A stretch of 64,000 nucleotides of DNA from positions 496,001 through 560,000 of the forward strand of contig JABFGF010000002.1 of the NCBI GenBank assembly GCA_013112635.1. Reading direction: 5' to 3'. Shown here piece by piece: positions 1 to 8,740 of the stretch. The translations under genes and the position numbers were made by a program. The notes under the pieces are model-generated. The model was not told the DNA's origin. It searched no databases and worked only from the letters and a program-made list of their open reading frames with translations. The DNA is from Calditrichota bacterium (GTDB lineage Bacteria; Calditrichota; Calditrichia; Calditrichales; J004). Each line of letters starts with the position of its first letter. The first letter of the stretch is position 1.

Positions 1-250
1 CAAGAATCTCTTTACGTTCGTTGGTGCTAAATTTAGAAAACGGCAGGTTTATCGGAACGACTTTTATTCTACCCTGATATTCTTTATTAAATGCTTCTAT
101 TATTTTTTCATGAGCCGAAGAAATTCTGTCAACAAAATGAATCTCGACCGGTCCATTTTCTTCATTCGCGGATAGAATCAAAGAGTCTTTGAATATCAAC
201 ACTATAATTATAAACAAACTAATGGTCAGGGTTAAAACAGAAGTTTTCAA
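1..250 (-). CDS. Extracellular solute-binding protein, N-terminal part (runs off the window)
   Basis: An open frame reads leftwards from a TTG at 250-248 to the window edge. It begins with a hydrophobic stretch (about residues 3-28, rich in Leu/Ile/Val) that looks like a signal peptide or anchor. This is followed by 'VEIHFVDRISSAHEKIIEAF' and a segment on the extended 'KVVPINLP' strand, the layout seen at the N-terminus of sugar-type ABC solute-binding proteins, and in some sensor proteins that carry such a domain. The frame stays open upstream without an ATG to about position 342, so the start is uncertain. Only 83 residues are visible, so the family call is tentative. Confidence 0.4.
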   Translation of the reverse strand, partial: MKTSVLTLTISLFIIIVLIFKDSLILSANEENGPVEIHFVDRISSAHEKIIEAFNKEYQGRIKVVPINLPFSKFSTNERKEIL

Positions 251-397
251 ATTTGGTAACCAGATAAAATATGAAACAAAATTGTTAGATTGACAGAATA
301 TATCAGCCCTTAATATTTTTGACAAATATTTGTCGTTTATATTCTACCCTTTATTCTAATGCACTGCACCTTTCGATAGTTCATTTTTCATTGCAGC

Positions 398-433
398 AAA
401 AAAAAGGCAGATCACAAAATGCAACCTGCCTTT
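398..433 (-). terminator. Rho-independent terminator after the C69 peptidase gene
   Basis: AAAGGCAG (403-410) and CTGCCTTT (426-433) form an 8-bp stem. On the minus strand it is followed by a run of T residues. It lies 25 bases after the stop of the minus-strand peptidase gene. Confidence 0.8.
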
Positions 434-457
434 AAAAAGGGTTTATATTAAAATCGT

Positions 458-2050
458 TTAGAATTTCTCATCATACTTGGTCCAAAGTTTATCACCAAGT
501 TTCCAGGCTTCTTCCGAGGCTTTGATTCCCCACTTGTTTGTATAATCGGTAAGAAACTTAATGGCCGCTTTTTTGTCTTTTTTCAAAAGAGTAAGTGCCT
601 TTTTCTCAATTTCCTTTTGGTCCTTAAATAATTCTGCCTGCATCGGGTCAAAAACATCACGCACATCATACCGCATATCGCCCCAACGCTGTGCAGCAAG
701 TGTTCCCAATCGGTTAAAAGCCCACCAACCGGAATCATGCGTATACCCGTTTATTCTCCCCGGTGTTTTAAAATACTTATTAACGGATGTAACATTGGCA
801 TATAGTGGTGTATAAACGGATGTCGCCACATTATCCCAGGCCAGCCATACAACGCCGCCCACTTCATCGGGCAACCAATCGCGTGATTGTGTTATAGTTG
901 CATACATGGTATACCAGCGGGCAATTGTGCGTTCACCCAGCTCATCCCAACCGCCATTTACATTGAATAGCGGGTTCATATCATACGGCATAAACGGATT
1001 AGCCAGAGGTGAAATCTCAACTTTGCCACTGTCATTTGCCCAGGTAATATTTTTGATAAAATTATAAGGTGTGCCCTCAAAATAATCCGAGAACATCTCT
1101 ACCATTTTTTCTTTTGTTATCGGTTTATCCGGTTTAACAGAAAACGGATAATTTTCATCATTTGGATGTAAATTTAAAGAAGGAGCTGCCATGGAAAGTA
1201 TACGCCATTCTCTGCGACGTGTGGCAAATGTTGTTCTGTTTTCCGGAGCATAGGCATACACAAACTCAAATTCACCTTTAGCAGGATCCCACCAACCGCT
1301 GTCTTGTGCAACCTGAAAAACATTTTCAGACGCCATAAAATAATCCGGATTATCTAAATCAATTTTTCGGATTCGGCTTCCATTGGCTCCAACAGAAATA
1401 TGATCATCCGGTACGCGTTGAGCTACCCAGATTGAGCCAAGATTACCTTTTCCCGGGCCCATAATTTCCAAATGCCATACTTCCTTTTTGTCGGCGATTG
1501 TCAGCATTTCACCAGAGTCATTCCAGCCGTACTTTTTAGTAAGTTCCCCGGCAAGTTTTATTGCTTCGCGGGCTGTAGTACAACGTTCCAGCATTAGCTG
1601 ACACAAACGTTGGCAATCAATTAAGCCCCTTTCCGATTCCAGAGACTCGCGTCCGCCAAAGGTCGTTTCACCGATAGCTAACTGATGTTCATTCATGCAG
1701 GGATAGGCTGTATTTATAAATCCGTATGTATGATCTACCTGTGGGATTGAACCGATTGGATCGTGCTTATATGTTGGCATCGCCAGAGAATCGAAAGGGA
1801 CACGTTTATACATTGTTGCCTTGGCGTTTTTTGGATGATCCTTTGCAGGAGTCATGTCCAACCAGGAACGTGTTCGGTGACTATCATCCGTATGTGAGGT
1901 CATTACTGAGCCATCATCAGTTGCCAGCCTGCCAACGGTAATTGTTGTACATCCCTCGGGTACACCGGCTTTCCAATCAGGCCGATCTTGAGAGAAAACA
2001 TTTACAGTTAAAAACAAAAAAAATGTACTAATTATAAAAATAGTTTTCAT
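458..2050 (-). CDS. C69 (U34) family dipeptidase, secreted
   Basis: About 530 residues. The start is placed at the ATG at 2050-2048 because a GGAGGC ribosome-binding site lies just upstream and a signal peptide (residues 1-20, ending in FSQ) follows; a longer frame runs to 2098 but begins ahead of the signal. The mature protein opens with 'GVPEGCTTITVGRLATDDGS': Cys34 is the expected N-terminal nucleophile of C69 dipeptidases (Ntn-hydrolase fold), usually exposed by processing. Motifs such as 'GETTFGGRESL' and 'CTTAREAIK' also fit the family. Predicted role: hydrolysis of dipeptides in the periplasm or at the cell surface. It is monocistronic, with its own terminator at 398-433. The family call is secure; the substrate is unknown. 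Confidence 0.9.
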   Translation of the reverse strand: MKTIFIISTFFLFLTVNVFSQDRPDWKAGVPEGCTTITVGRLATDDGSVMTSHTDDSHRTRSWLDMTPAKDHPKNAKATMYKRVPFDSLAMPTYKHDPIGSIPQVDHTYGFINTAYPCMNEHQLAIGETTFGGRESLESERGLIDCQRLCQLMLERCTTAREAIKLAGELTKKYGWNDSGEMLTIADKKEVWHLEIMGPGKGNLGSIWVAQRVPDDHISVGANGSRIRKIDLDNPDYFMASENVFQVAQDSGWWDPAKGEFEFVYAYAPENRTTFATRRREWRILSMAAPSLNLHPNDENYPFSVKPDKPITKEKMVEMFSDYFEGTPYNFIKNITWANDSGKVEISPLANPFMPYDMNPLFNVNGGWDELGERTIARWYTMYATITQSRDWLPDEVGGVVWLAWDNVATSVYTPLYANVTSVNKYFKTPGRINGYTHDSGWWAFNRLGTLAAQRWGDMRYDVRDVFDPMQAELFKDQKEIEKKALTLLKKDKKAAIKFLTDYTNKWGIKASEEAWKLGDKLWTKYDEKF

Positions 2051-2238
2051 AGTGCCTCCGGTTAATCTAAAAAAAATGTTCAGTGTTTTAGCAGCCAATA
2101 ATATAATCGAATTAAGACTAAAAAGGAATTACAAGTTGACTTTGATTTTCAGGCCAACACATTCCCTTCTGTTTAAATAATCCATAAAAGTATCTCAATT
2201 TGTATTAAATTTAATCATGTAGTAATAGAGGCGTTATC

Positions 2239-2949
2239 TTGCTTTCAATAATTATCCCCGTTTTGGACGAGGCGGGCAAAATACATCGTGATATTGAAAA
2301 CATTCTAAATTTCCAAAAACAAACATCCTGCCAATTAGAAACAATAATTGTTGATGATGGAAGCGGTGATAATCTTGCTGATGTACTTGGCTCTTATCTA
2401 AATAAAAGTGCGATTAACTTAAAACTGGTAAAGTTGAAAACCAATGTTGGGAAAGGCCATGCTGTAAAAATTGGTGTTAATCAAAGCAAAGGCCAATACA
2501 TTTGTATTATGGATAGTGGCAACACTGTTCCGTTAAAATACATTACCAAAGGCATCAAAATAATTGAAAATGAAAAGCTGGATTTTGCCTGGGGTTCCAG
2601 GAATTTAGATGAAAGTAAAATACTAATCGATAAAGTTTGGTATCGGCGTTTTACTTCCTTTCTGTTCAGAAATTTAGTCACACATCTTTTTGAGTTTAAA
2701 AATTTAACAGATACGCAATGCGGCTTTAAAGTCTTCAAAGGCAGTGTGGCAAAGGAAATTTGGAAAGAGTGTAAAATCGATGGTTTTTTATTTGATATTG
2801 AGGTGCTTTTATTAGCAAAAGAAAAGAAATTTACCAGCAGGGAGTTTCCCATAGAATGGACATGTGACCGGGATTCCCGGTTATCCCTTTTCAGAAACTT
2901 TTTCGGTTTTCTAAAACAAATACAATCGCTAAAAAAGCGGTTTTTATAA
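2239..2949 (+). CDS. Glycosyltransferase family 2 (dolichyl/undecaprenyl-phosphate sugar transferase-like)
   Basis: 236 residues starting at TTG, with an AGAGG ribosome-binding site 9 bases upstream. The N-terminal 'SIIIPVLDEAGKI' and 'IIVDDGSGDN' are the nucleotide-sugar-binding strands of GT2 enzymes. The C-terminal half contains 'DTQCGFKVFK' and 'FDIEVLLLAK', typical of the ALG5/GtrB group that loads a sugar onto a polyprenyl phosphate. The usual DxD metal site (often DADG) reads 'MDSGNTV', so its second Asp is missing. No C-terminal membrane segments are present. It converges on the ApbE gene with a 6-base overlap. An Agl23-like glycosyltransferase gene nearby may share the same pathway. 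The acceptor and donor are not known. Confidence 0.8.
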   Translation: MLSIIIPVLDEAGKIHRDIENILNFQKQTSCQLETIIVDDGSGDNLADVLGSYLNKSAINLKLVKLKTNVGKGHAVKIGVNQSKGQYICIMDSGNTVPLKYITKGIKIIENEKLDFAWGSRNLDESKILIDKVWYRRFTSFLFRNLVTHLFEFKNLTDTQCGFKVFKGSVAKEIWKECKIDGFLFDIEVLLLAKEKKFTSREFPIEWTCDRDSRLSLFRNFFGFLKQIQSLKKRFL

Positions 2950-3876
2950 GTCCTTTTGCTTAAAATACTCCCCAATATATTTTGGATTGGTTTGCTCTTT
3001 TTCCAGTATTATGGCTGAAACGTTTTTGTTTTCCTCACAATATTTATTTATTTCATTGCCGGGCATAATCATAAATGCCGTTGATAATGCATCGGAGGCT
3101 GCCGCAGTTTCTGCAAAAACCCAGGCTGCTAATCTTTCCTGTACCGGTTCCATTGTGCCCGGATTTATTATATGGTTTTCTTTAGAAATTCCGGATCCGC
3201 TCAAAGCCATGTTTGTTAACCCTGCTTTATATAAAACTGATTTGTTTTCCGGATGTGTAAAAGAAATTTCCCGGCATTCATTTTTTGAACTTGATCCAAA
3301 AGCCAAAGCACTGCTCGATCCACCATGGATAAATCCCGATTCGATTCCCCAATCCAAAAGAAGTTCATGAACTCTGTCGATGGCATATCCTTTTCCAAAA
3401 CCGCCCAGATCAAGATTAGCATTTTCTGAGAGCAAAGTTACCCGAAAGTTTTCAATATCAATTTGTAACTCAACTTTTTTTAATAAGGCAGGATCAGTTT
3501 TTTGTACGGTCGATTTATTCTTCCACAGATCAATATTGCTTCCAATTGAAATATCAAAGGCACCGTTTGTTTCTACTTTTATTTCAAAGCATTTTACCAG
3601 ACACTCCAAAGCATCCGGGCCAATAATGATCTCTTCATTTTTTGACATTGCATTAATTCTGGCAATATCACTGTTTTCAATAAAACGGCTAAGCTCCAAT
3701 TCCAGACGATCAATTTCTTCAAAAGCTGCTTGCGCGGCTTGTTCAGCATAAATAGAATCTTTATGGGAAATCATAATTTCATAAACCGTAGCCATAGCAA
3801 AATGTGAGAAGGAATGGACATTATCCTGATTCAGAGAAGGTTGAATATTAATTGATTTGTCGTCCTGATCTTTCAA
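2944..3876 (-). CDS. apbE: FAD:protein FMN transferase (ApbE family)
   Basis: About 310 residues. Characteristic parts are 'MATVYEIMISH' at the domain start, 'FDISIGSNIDLW', 'LDLGGFGKGYAIDRV', 'GFIHGGSSSALAFG', 'HIINPGTMEPV' and 'AAASDALSTAFMIMP'. ApbE proteins attach FMN through a phosphoester to Thr/Ser of extracytosolic flavoproteins. The start is ambiguous: there is no ATG before the domain. The TTG at 3876 overlaps the TGA of the upstream gene (TTGA), which suggests translational coupling and is preferred here; another TTG lies at 3927. No Sec signal or lipobox is visible from either start, which is unusual because most ApbE act outside the cytoplasm. No obvious FMN-acceptor protein (D-x-x-S/T-G-A-T/S) is encoded nearby. 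Confidence 0.88.
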   Translation of the reverse strand: MKDQDDKSINIQPSLNQDNVHSFSHFAMATVYEIMISHKDSIYAEQAAQAAFEEIDRLELELSRFIENSDIARINAMSKNEEIIIGPDALECLVKCFEIKVETNGAFDISIGSNIDLWKNKSTVQKTDPALLKKVELQIDIENFRVTLLSENANLDLGGFGKGYAIDRVHELLLDWGIESGFIHGGSSSALAFGSSSKNECREISFTHPENKSVLYKAGLTNMALSGSGISKENHIINPGTMEPVQERLAAWVFAETAAASDALSTAFMIMPGNEINKYCEENKNVSAIILEKEQTNPKYIGEYFKQKDL

Positions 3877-5471
3877 TTTATTTTTCCATTTATATCGCGA
3901 ATTGGTTCTTGTTGCATAGAATCCCAAAGACTTTTTTTAATATAGGCATTCATTTTCAGTCCGGGCCGAATTGAGATTTCGTTAGAAAAAAGTGGAATAA
4001 ATAAATCACGTTTTCCGGGTGGCGGATATTCATAAAGCTTTTTAATATAGTCGCTTTCCAAATCGATATTAATTATGGCTATATCTGCTGATTCTGATAA
4101 AAAATCAACTTTATCCCGCCAGGCAATTCTTTTGAAGTTCCTGAGATACCAAGGTAATGGCCAATAATCATTTGCCGGTGATATTACTTCAATATAGTGA
4201 TCATACCGATTTTCTAAATTGGCGGCCATGCTTTCAAACTGAGTTTCTATTTCCAAAACTGCTAATTGCGGCTGAGAAAAAGTGTAAGGATTATTTGGCG
4301 AATCAAAATCTAAATGGTTGATAAGATACGAATAGTAGAAAAGATGAAGCGCGAATGCGAGGCTCAATACATAAAAAAAATATCGCTTTTTGTTGTCAAT
4401 AATTAATTCACTTATTGTAGTAAAACCATAGCCGGCCATAATAATAAAACCGAACCATGCTGTTAAAATGTTCCAAGGCGTTTTATATGGAATGACTGAA
4501 TAAAAAGCAAAAGTAGAAACCGAAAATAATGCTATAAAAGAAATAAAAAGGCTTCGGGTTTTGTCCTGAAATAGTAAAATGCCTCCGGCAATGGCTAAAA
4601 CTAAAATTATGCTCTCGCCAATCAATCCTTTCCCAAATGGGTTTAAAAGCCAACTCAAATATTCGTAAACCGGATAGATATGCTGTTGTGTCGTTGATGC
4701 TTTGTTAAAATAAAAAGCAAAGCTGGTGAAGAAATCTTTCACCCCCTGCATGTGCTGAAAGAAAGAACTGAATGTTGCGGTGATTGTAAAAACATAAAGA
4801 AGAATGGCAACCAGACAAAATTCTTTTTTTAACTTTTTTAAATTTTCAAAAATCCTATGACGGAATAGTTTGTTTAGGGATAAAACAGCTGTTGAAAATA
4901 ACATTGCTGCAAAAACAATTATCCAGGTTTCTTTTGTTGCCATCCACAAACCAAGAGAAACACCAAACAGGGATGAGCTAAAATAGGTTGGCTTTTTTAG
5001 TAAGTTATAAACAGTAATTATTACAGCATATGTAAAAAAAACAAATAACATTTCATGGATAAAATATCGGCTGTAAAAAACAAAAGCCGGCGATAGTACT
5101 AAAAAAATGGATGAATAAATAAGCCACTTATTACTTATTGATTTCCTGATAAAAAACAAAATACCAAACAGACCCATTCCAAAAAGAAGCGGTAAAAGCC
5201 TTAAAACAAATTCATTAAGATTTTGCAAAGTTTTGATTTGTAAAATGTAGGTTAGCGGCAGTGAGAAAAAATATAAAACAGGTCCATGATATTCTTGCGG
5301 ATCATATTTAAAAATACCGGTTTCTATCAGTTCGGCTAATTTAAAAGCATTAATTGCTTCATCGCCATGCATTGGTCTCTGGGATAATCCGACAATTCGA
5401 AGAACAAAAGCCATAACCAAAATTAATGCAAAAAATATGTAAGTGGATTTATTATTCTTCAGAGATAGCAT
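3873..5471 (-). CDS. Agl23-like (TIGR03663) multi-pass membrane glycosyltransferase
   Basis: 532 residues with roughly ten hydrophobic segments. The first periplasmic loop, 'RPMHGDEAINAFKLAELIE', followed by 'YDPQEYHGPVLYF', is the signature of the 'flippase activity-associated protein Agl23' family. These GT-C/GT39-like proteins take sugars from a lipid carrier; the Asp-Glu pair in the first loop is the expected catalytic site. The C-terminal part is soluble (about residues 385-532) and presumably faces the periplasm. The stop overlaps the TTG of apbE by the tetranucleotide TTGA. A hairpin at 5491-5520 separates the gene from the cytochrome operon upstream. The exact product is unknown. Confidence 0.75.
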   Translation of the reverse strand: MLSLKNNKSTYIFFALILVMAFVLRIVGLSQRPMHGDEAINAFKLAELIETGIFKYDPQEYHGPVLYFFSLPLTYILQIKTLQNLNEFVLRLLPLLFGMGLFGILFFIRKSISNKWLIYSSIFLVLSPAFVFYSRYFIHEMLFVFFTYAVIITVYNLLKKPTYFSSSLFGVSLGLWMATKETWIIVFAAMLFSTAVLSLNKLFRHRIFENLKKLKKEFCLVAILLYVFTITATFSSFFQHMQGVKDFFTSFAFYFNKASTTQQHIYPVYEYLSWLLNPFGKGLIGESIILVLAIAGGILLFQDKTRSLFISFIALFSVSTFAFYSVIPYKTPWNILTAWFGFIIMAGYGFTTISELIIDNKKRYFFYVLSLAFALHLFYYSYLINHLDFDSPNNPYTFSQPQLAVLEIETQFESMAANLENRYDHYIEVISPANDYWPLPWYLRNFKRIAWRDKVDFLSESADIAIINIDLESDYIKKLYEYPPPGKRDLFIPLFSNEISIRPGLKMNAYIKKSLWDSMQQEPIRDINGKIN

Positions 5472-5490
5472 CTGAATCCTGAATATAACA

Positions 5491-5520
5491 AACCCCTTTA
5501 GCCATTACAGATAAAGGGGT
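5491..5520 (-). terminator. Probable terminator between the discoidin-like gene and the Agl23-like gene
   Basis: ACCCCTTTA (5492-5500) pairs perfectly with TAAAGGGGT (5512-5520). On the minus strand the stem is followed by a moderately T-rich tail. It sits in the only long gap (77 bases) of this minus-strand gene run and probably marks the end of the cytochrome operon. Confidence 0.55.
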
Positions 5521-5548
5521 ATAATTTTTAAAAAGGTTTTAAATTTAT

Positions 5549-6232
5549 CTACAAATTTTTACCATAAACAGCCACTTCGATATAATGATTTAAATCATTA
5601 TTTGTGTTGCCGTTGCTAAAGCAACGTACATAGCGACCTTCAACACCTTTTGTATCGATTAGTTTTCCTTCTGCCGTTTCCACATAATGCAGGTCTTTTC
5701 CAACACCTAACCCGGAAGAATTGTCGTGATCATTATTAAAAACAGTCTTCACATCTTTTACAAAATCCGGATCATCGGAAACCTGAATAACTACATCAAA
5801 ATATACACGGGGTTGTTTATGAAAGTGCCAGAGAAGCACCGCGTAAATAACCGATTTTTTTTCGAGGTCAATAGTTACGTGTTGGACAAATGGCCCCAGT
5901 TCAACAAAGCTGCCTTCGCTGCCTTCTTTGTCATCATCATTTATCAGGTCAATTTCACCAATGATTGGTTCTTCATCAGTGCTGGCAATTTTCTTTCCCA
6001 AAGCGAGATTTTTTGTTCCTTTTGGAGCTAAAAAGGGAGGTCTCGGTTTGCCCAGTGGTTTTTCAAGATTAGGAACCTGCATATTTTCAGGTGTGCCAAT
6101 AAACATAGCTTTTGGTAATTTTAAATCAAGTGATTCCAATCCACCATCTGCTTTCTTTTCCTGGGCAAAAGTGGTTCCCAAAAACATAATTAGCAGGGTG
6201 AATACAAAATAATTTTTAAATCTGAATATCAT
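5549..6232 (-). CDS. Secreted discoidin-like (F5/8 type C-like) domain protein
   Basis: 227 residues. A signal peptide (residues 1-23, 'LGTTFAQ' cleavage) is followed by a Pro/Lys-rich linker and then a beta-sandwich resembling discoidin domains: 'NLALGKKIASTDEEPIIGEI', 'VTIDLEKKSVIYAVLLWHF', 'QVSDDPDF' and 'GRYVRCFSNGNTNNDLNHYI'. Such domains bind carbohydrates or surfaces. Its ATG overlaps the stop of the preceding membrane-protein gene (ATGA), so the two are translated together, and both follow the multiheme cytochrome. It is likely a periplasmic accessory of that electron-transfer module. The ligand is unknown. Confidence 0.65.
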   Translation of the reverse strand: MIFRFKNYFVFTLLIMFLGTTFAQEKKADGGLESLDLKLPKAMFIGTPENMQVPNLEKPLGKPRPPFLAPKGTKNLALGKKIASTDEEPIIGEIDLINDDDKEGSEGSFVELGPFVQHVTIDLEKKSVIYAVLLWHFHKQPRVYFDVVIQVSDDPDFVKDVKTVFNNDHDNSSGLGVGKDLHYVETAEGKLIDTKGVEGRYVRCFSNGNTNNDLNHYIEVAVYGKNL

Positions 6233-6822
6233 TTTTCCTCCATGGGTACATCATTAACTTTATATTTTTTGATTATAAAAAGACTTAAAATAATAAACAA
6301 CAAAAGAACACTATATTTATGAATGTCGAGCAAAATATGTTGCGACTCCATTCCAAACAAAGGATACATACCAAATATAATAGAAAGTATCGCTGGTAAT
6401 GAAAAAACTAAAAATAGCCAAAAACACAATCTAAAAATAAAATTTTTTGATTTAATTGCGGTTGTTTCAAACTTCATTTTTTCGGCCCACAAAATGATAG
6501 TCAATGTTAAAGCAAAAACAAAAAACGGGGCGATTGTTAAATGCAAAATTAATACAATCCCGGATAAACTAAAACCCAGCATCACCGGAATAAATGAAGT
6601 TAGCACTAACAAAATAAAAAATAAAATGGTAAGGTTTAGTAAAACATTCCGGCTGAGATTAAAATCAAAACGTGCTTTATTTTCTCCGGTTGGTTTAATT
6701 AAAGATTTAACAGAAGCACTTTTTTGAAGCATGGATTTCAATAAATAACTAAACTTAATATTCTTTAACAGGAGAACAAAAACCACAATAACTGTAGCAC
6801 TTAATAACAATCTGTATATCAC
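6229..6822 (-). CDS. Five-TM membrane protein of the cytochrome operon, possible b-type heme protein
   Basis: 197 residues, GTG start overlapping the cytochrome stop (GTGA). Hydrophobic segments lie at about residues 5-20, 58-82, 86-112, 128-152 and 168-185. His94 in 'LILHLTIAPFF' and His162/His168 in 'MESQHILLDIHKY' fall within or beside membrane helices, as in small cytochrome b subunits that carry electrons between the quinone pool and periplasmic c-type cytochromes. I cannot assign it to a named family. Coupling to the multiheme cytochrome upstream and to the discoidin-like gene downstream (both 4-base overlaps) argues for one complex. Confidence 0.6.
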   Translation of the reverse strand: MIYRLLLSATVIVVFVLLLKNIKFSYLLKSMLQKSASVKSLIKPTGENKARFDFNLSRNVLLNLTILFFILLVLTSFIPVMLGFSLSGIVLILHLTIAPFFVFALTLTIILWAEKMKFETTAIKSKNFIFRLCFWLFLVFSLPAILSIIFGMYPLFGMESQHILLDIHKYSVLLLFIILSLFIIKKYKVNDVPMEEK

Positions 6823-8723
6823 TTCTGCTTCTCCCCTTTTTCTGGCAGGCTTTCAATGGAAACGGTTTCTAAAACTTTGCGAAAACCTTTAAGTCCGTAA
6901 ATAAAAAGTACCGAAATTAAAATAACACAGCAGATAATGATGAAATATTTTAACAGGGGGCGAAAGAAAAATGAATAAGACAGCAGCAAAGTTGAAAATG
7001 TGTTCGTATCGGTCATGTCAATCATTTCAATGGAAGATTTTTTCATTTCCGATAAGGGAGAATCTAGATTTATTTCAGCAAAGAAAACCGGAGAATCTGA
7101 ATCATGGCAATCAGCGCATCCATTAATACCCAAAGCTTGTGCCGCCGGACGGACATCATGGGCAATTGGCCAGGAATATGCATTTGCAGCAGAATGCTTT
7201 TTCCGATAGAGAACCCCTTGATCATTTTTGTAAATGATTTTTCCGGCGCTAACATAAGCTGCCCGTTGATCCTGTATCGCAAAAGTTTGAAGTGAATCTA
7301 ACACACTTATTAGAAGGGAGTCATTTAATTCAGGCCAGGATCCATGTCCCAATGAATCCAGGAGACCAATAATTTTTCGGGCAACCGGAAGAAACACATT
7401 TTGCGGAATGGGTGTTAAAGAATCGCCATGCATAAATGCCCAAAATGATGGCCAGATAAGATTATGCGTCGTCAGCTTGCCATTTGCTTGTTTTAGAAAA
7501 ACAGGTGTAAATATATGTGGCAAAGTCTCATCATTTTTATTGACTTTATGCAGACCCAATCCATGCGCTATGGATGTTTTTGCATTTAAAACTTTTTCTT
7601 TAGGCCAGGCTCCTGAATGACAAGCCGTACAGGAAAGATTTTCAAAATGCACTGGCGGGATTCCAATATGCTCCGGTTTCATTGCGCCCAATCGGCCGTT
7701 GATTGGTTCGCTTCCTTCGCCACCGGATATTCCCAAATGACACCCTTCACAACTCAAAGAATAATTATCACTCATTGAGTTAATATCCGTTTCATATCCA
7801 CGGACCATCTTGTGGTCAAGACCATGACGATGACAGTCCACACAAGTCATTCCGGCCTTTATATGAACATCTTCATCAAAATGCCAGCGTTCGGTTTTAG
7901 AGCCATCCATTATTTTTGTTGAATGACAAAAATAGCATTTTTCAGGTTGGATTTTTCTGGTGATATCAAAGAACACTTCACTTTTTTCATTAAAGCGATT
8001 CTCCTGATATTTTACTTGTGGAGCTGTTGTCTGGAACTGGTTGGGATCAATTCCGGCATAAAGATCAAAATTATCGGGCAGGTTATGCGCGCTGCCATTT
8101 ACAGATGCAAATCCACTTGATGCCGTTGCCGCCCAGCGAAAATTTTGTTTGGAAACATTTTTGGCGTACTCAGCCTGGTCATTTGATTTTTCAGCATCAT
8201 GGCAGCTTAAACAATTTATTTCCAAATTACCCGAAACCTGCCAGCGCCAGTAATTATCCAGCGATTGTATTTGCTCGTTATCACCCACTGAACCACCGGG
8301 CATTTGCCGTCCAAAACGTGTAATAAACTGAAGATTATCCATTCCGATTTCTTTGGGATGAAAAACGCCCGGCCAACTGCGATAGGAAAGTGGGATTTGT
8401 GTCGCAGAATGTGCATCAACAAAAATCCATGGTTGTCCCGGCCTGCCCAATTCCGCTGTAGAATCACCCGCACTAAAATGCCAGCCTGATCGAATCTTGC
8501 TATAATCATGGCAGGCACCACAGGTTTTTTCTGTTGAGAAAGGTAGCAATGGATTTTCATCCAGGCGGATTACAGAACTATCCTGATCCATCAATTTAAT
8601 TAAGTGAACAGGCTTTGCCCTGCTGCCGTCACTTACATCACCGATTTTGGGTTCCTCAGCCGGCAAAAAAACCGGCAAGAAACACAGCAAAAATATTAAA
8701 GTTAATCGTTTCTTTGAAGTCAT
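6819..8723 (-). CDS. Membrane-anchored heptaheme c-type cytochrome
   Basis: About 634 residues from the ATG at 8723 (a TTG at 8732 is an alternative). It has a signal peptide and seven CxxCH heme sites: CGACH, CLSCH, CYFCH, CVDCH, CEGCH and CTACH in the first 375 residues, and CADCH near residue 546. One C-terminal membrane helix (about 590-613) has a short cytoplasmic tail. The layout resembles octaheme tetrathionate-reductase-like and related multiheme cytochromes, but the family is not certain. It starts 17 bases after a Gfo/Idh/MocA dehydrogenase gene and is coupled to a membrane protein downstream, so it could accept electrons from sugar oxidation or from quinol. Its terminal acceptor is unknown. 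Confidence 0.88.
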   Translation of the reverse strand: MTSKKRLTLIFLLCFLPVFLPAEEPKIGDVSDGSRAKPVHLIKLMDQDSSVIRLDENPLLPFSTEKTCGACHDYSKIRSGWHFSAGDSTAELGRPGQPWIFVDAHSATQIPLSYRSWPGVFHPKEIGMDNLQFITRFGRQMPGGSVGDNEQIQSLDNYWRWQVSGNLEINCLSCHDAEKSNDQAEYAKNVSKQNFRWAATASSGFASVNGSAHNLPDNFDLYAGIDPNQFQTTAPQVKYQENRFNEKSEVFFDITRKIQPEKCYFCHSTKIMDGSKTERWHFDEDVHIKAGMTCVDCHRHGLDHKMVRGYETDINSMSDNYSLSCEGCHLGISGGEGSEPINGRLGAMKPEHIGIPPVHFENLSCTACHSGAWPKEKVLNAKTSIAHGLGLHKVNKNDETLPHIFTPVFLKQANGKLTTHNLIWPSFWAFMHGDSLTPIPQNVFLPVARKIIGLLDSLGHGSWPELNDSLLISVLDSLQTFAIQDQRAAYVSAGKIIYKNDQGVLYRKKHSAANAYSWPIAHDVRPAAQALGINGCADCHDSDSPVFFAEINLDSPLSEMKKSSIEMIDMTDTNTFSTLLLSYSFFFRPLLKYFIIICCVILISVLFIYGLKGFRKVLETVSIESLPEKGEKQK

Positions 8724-8740
8724 TTTAACCAATAATTAGT

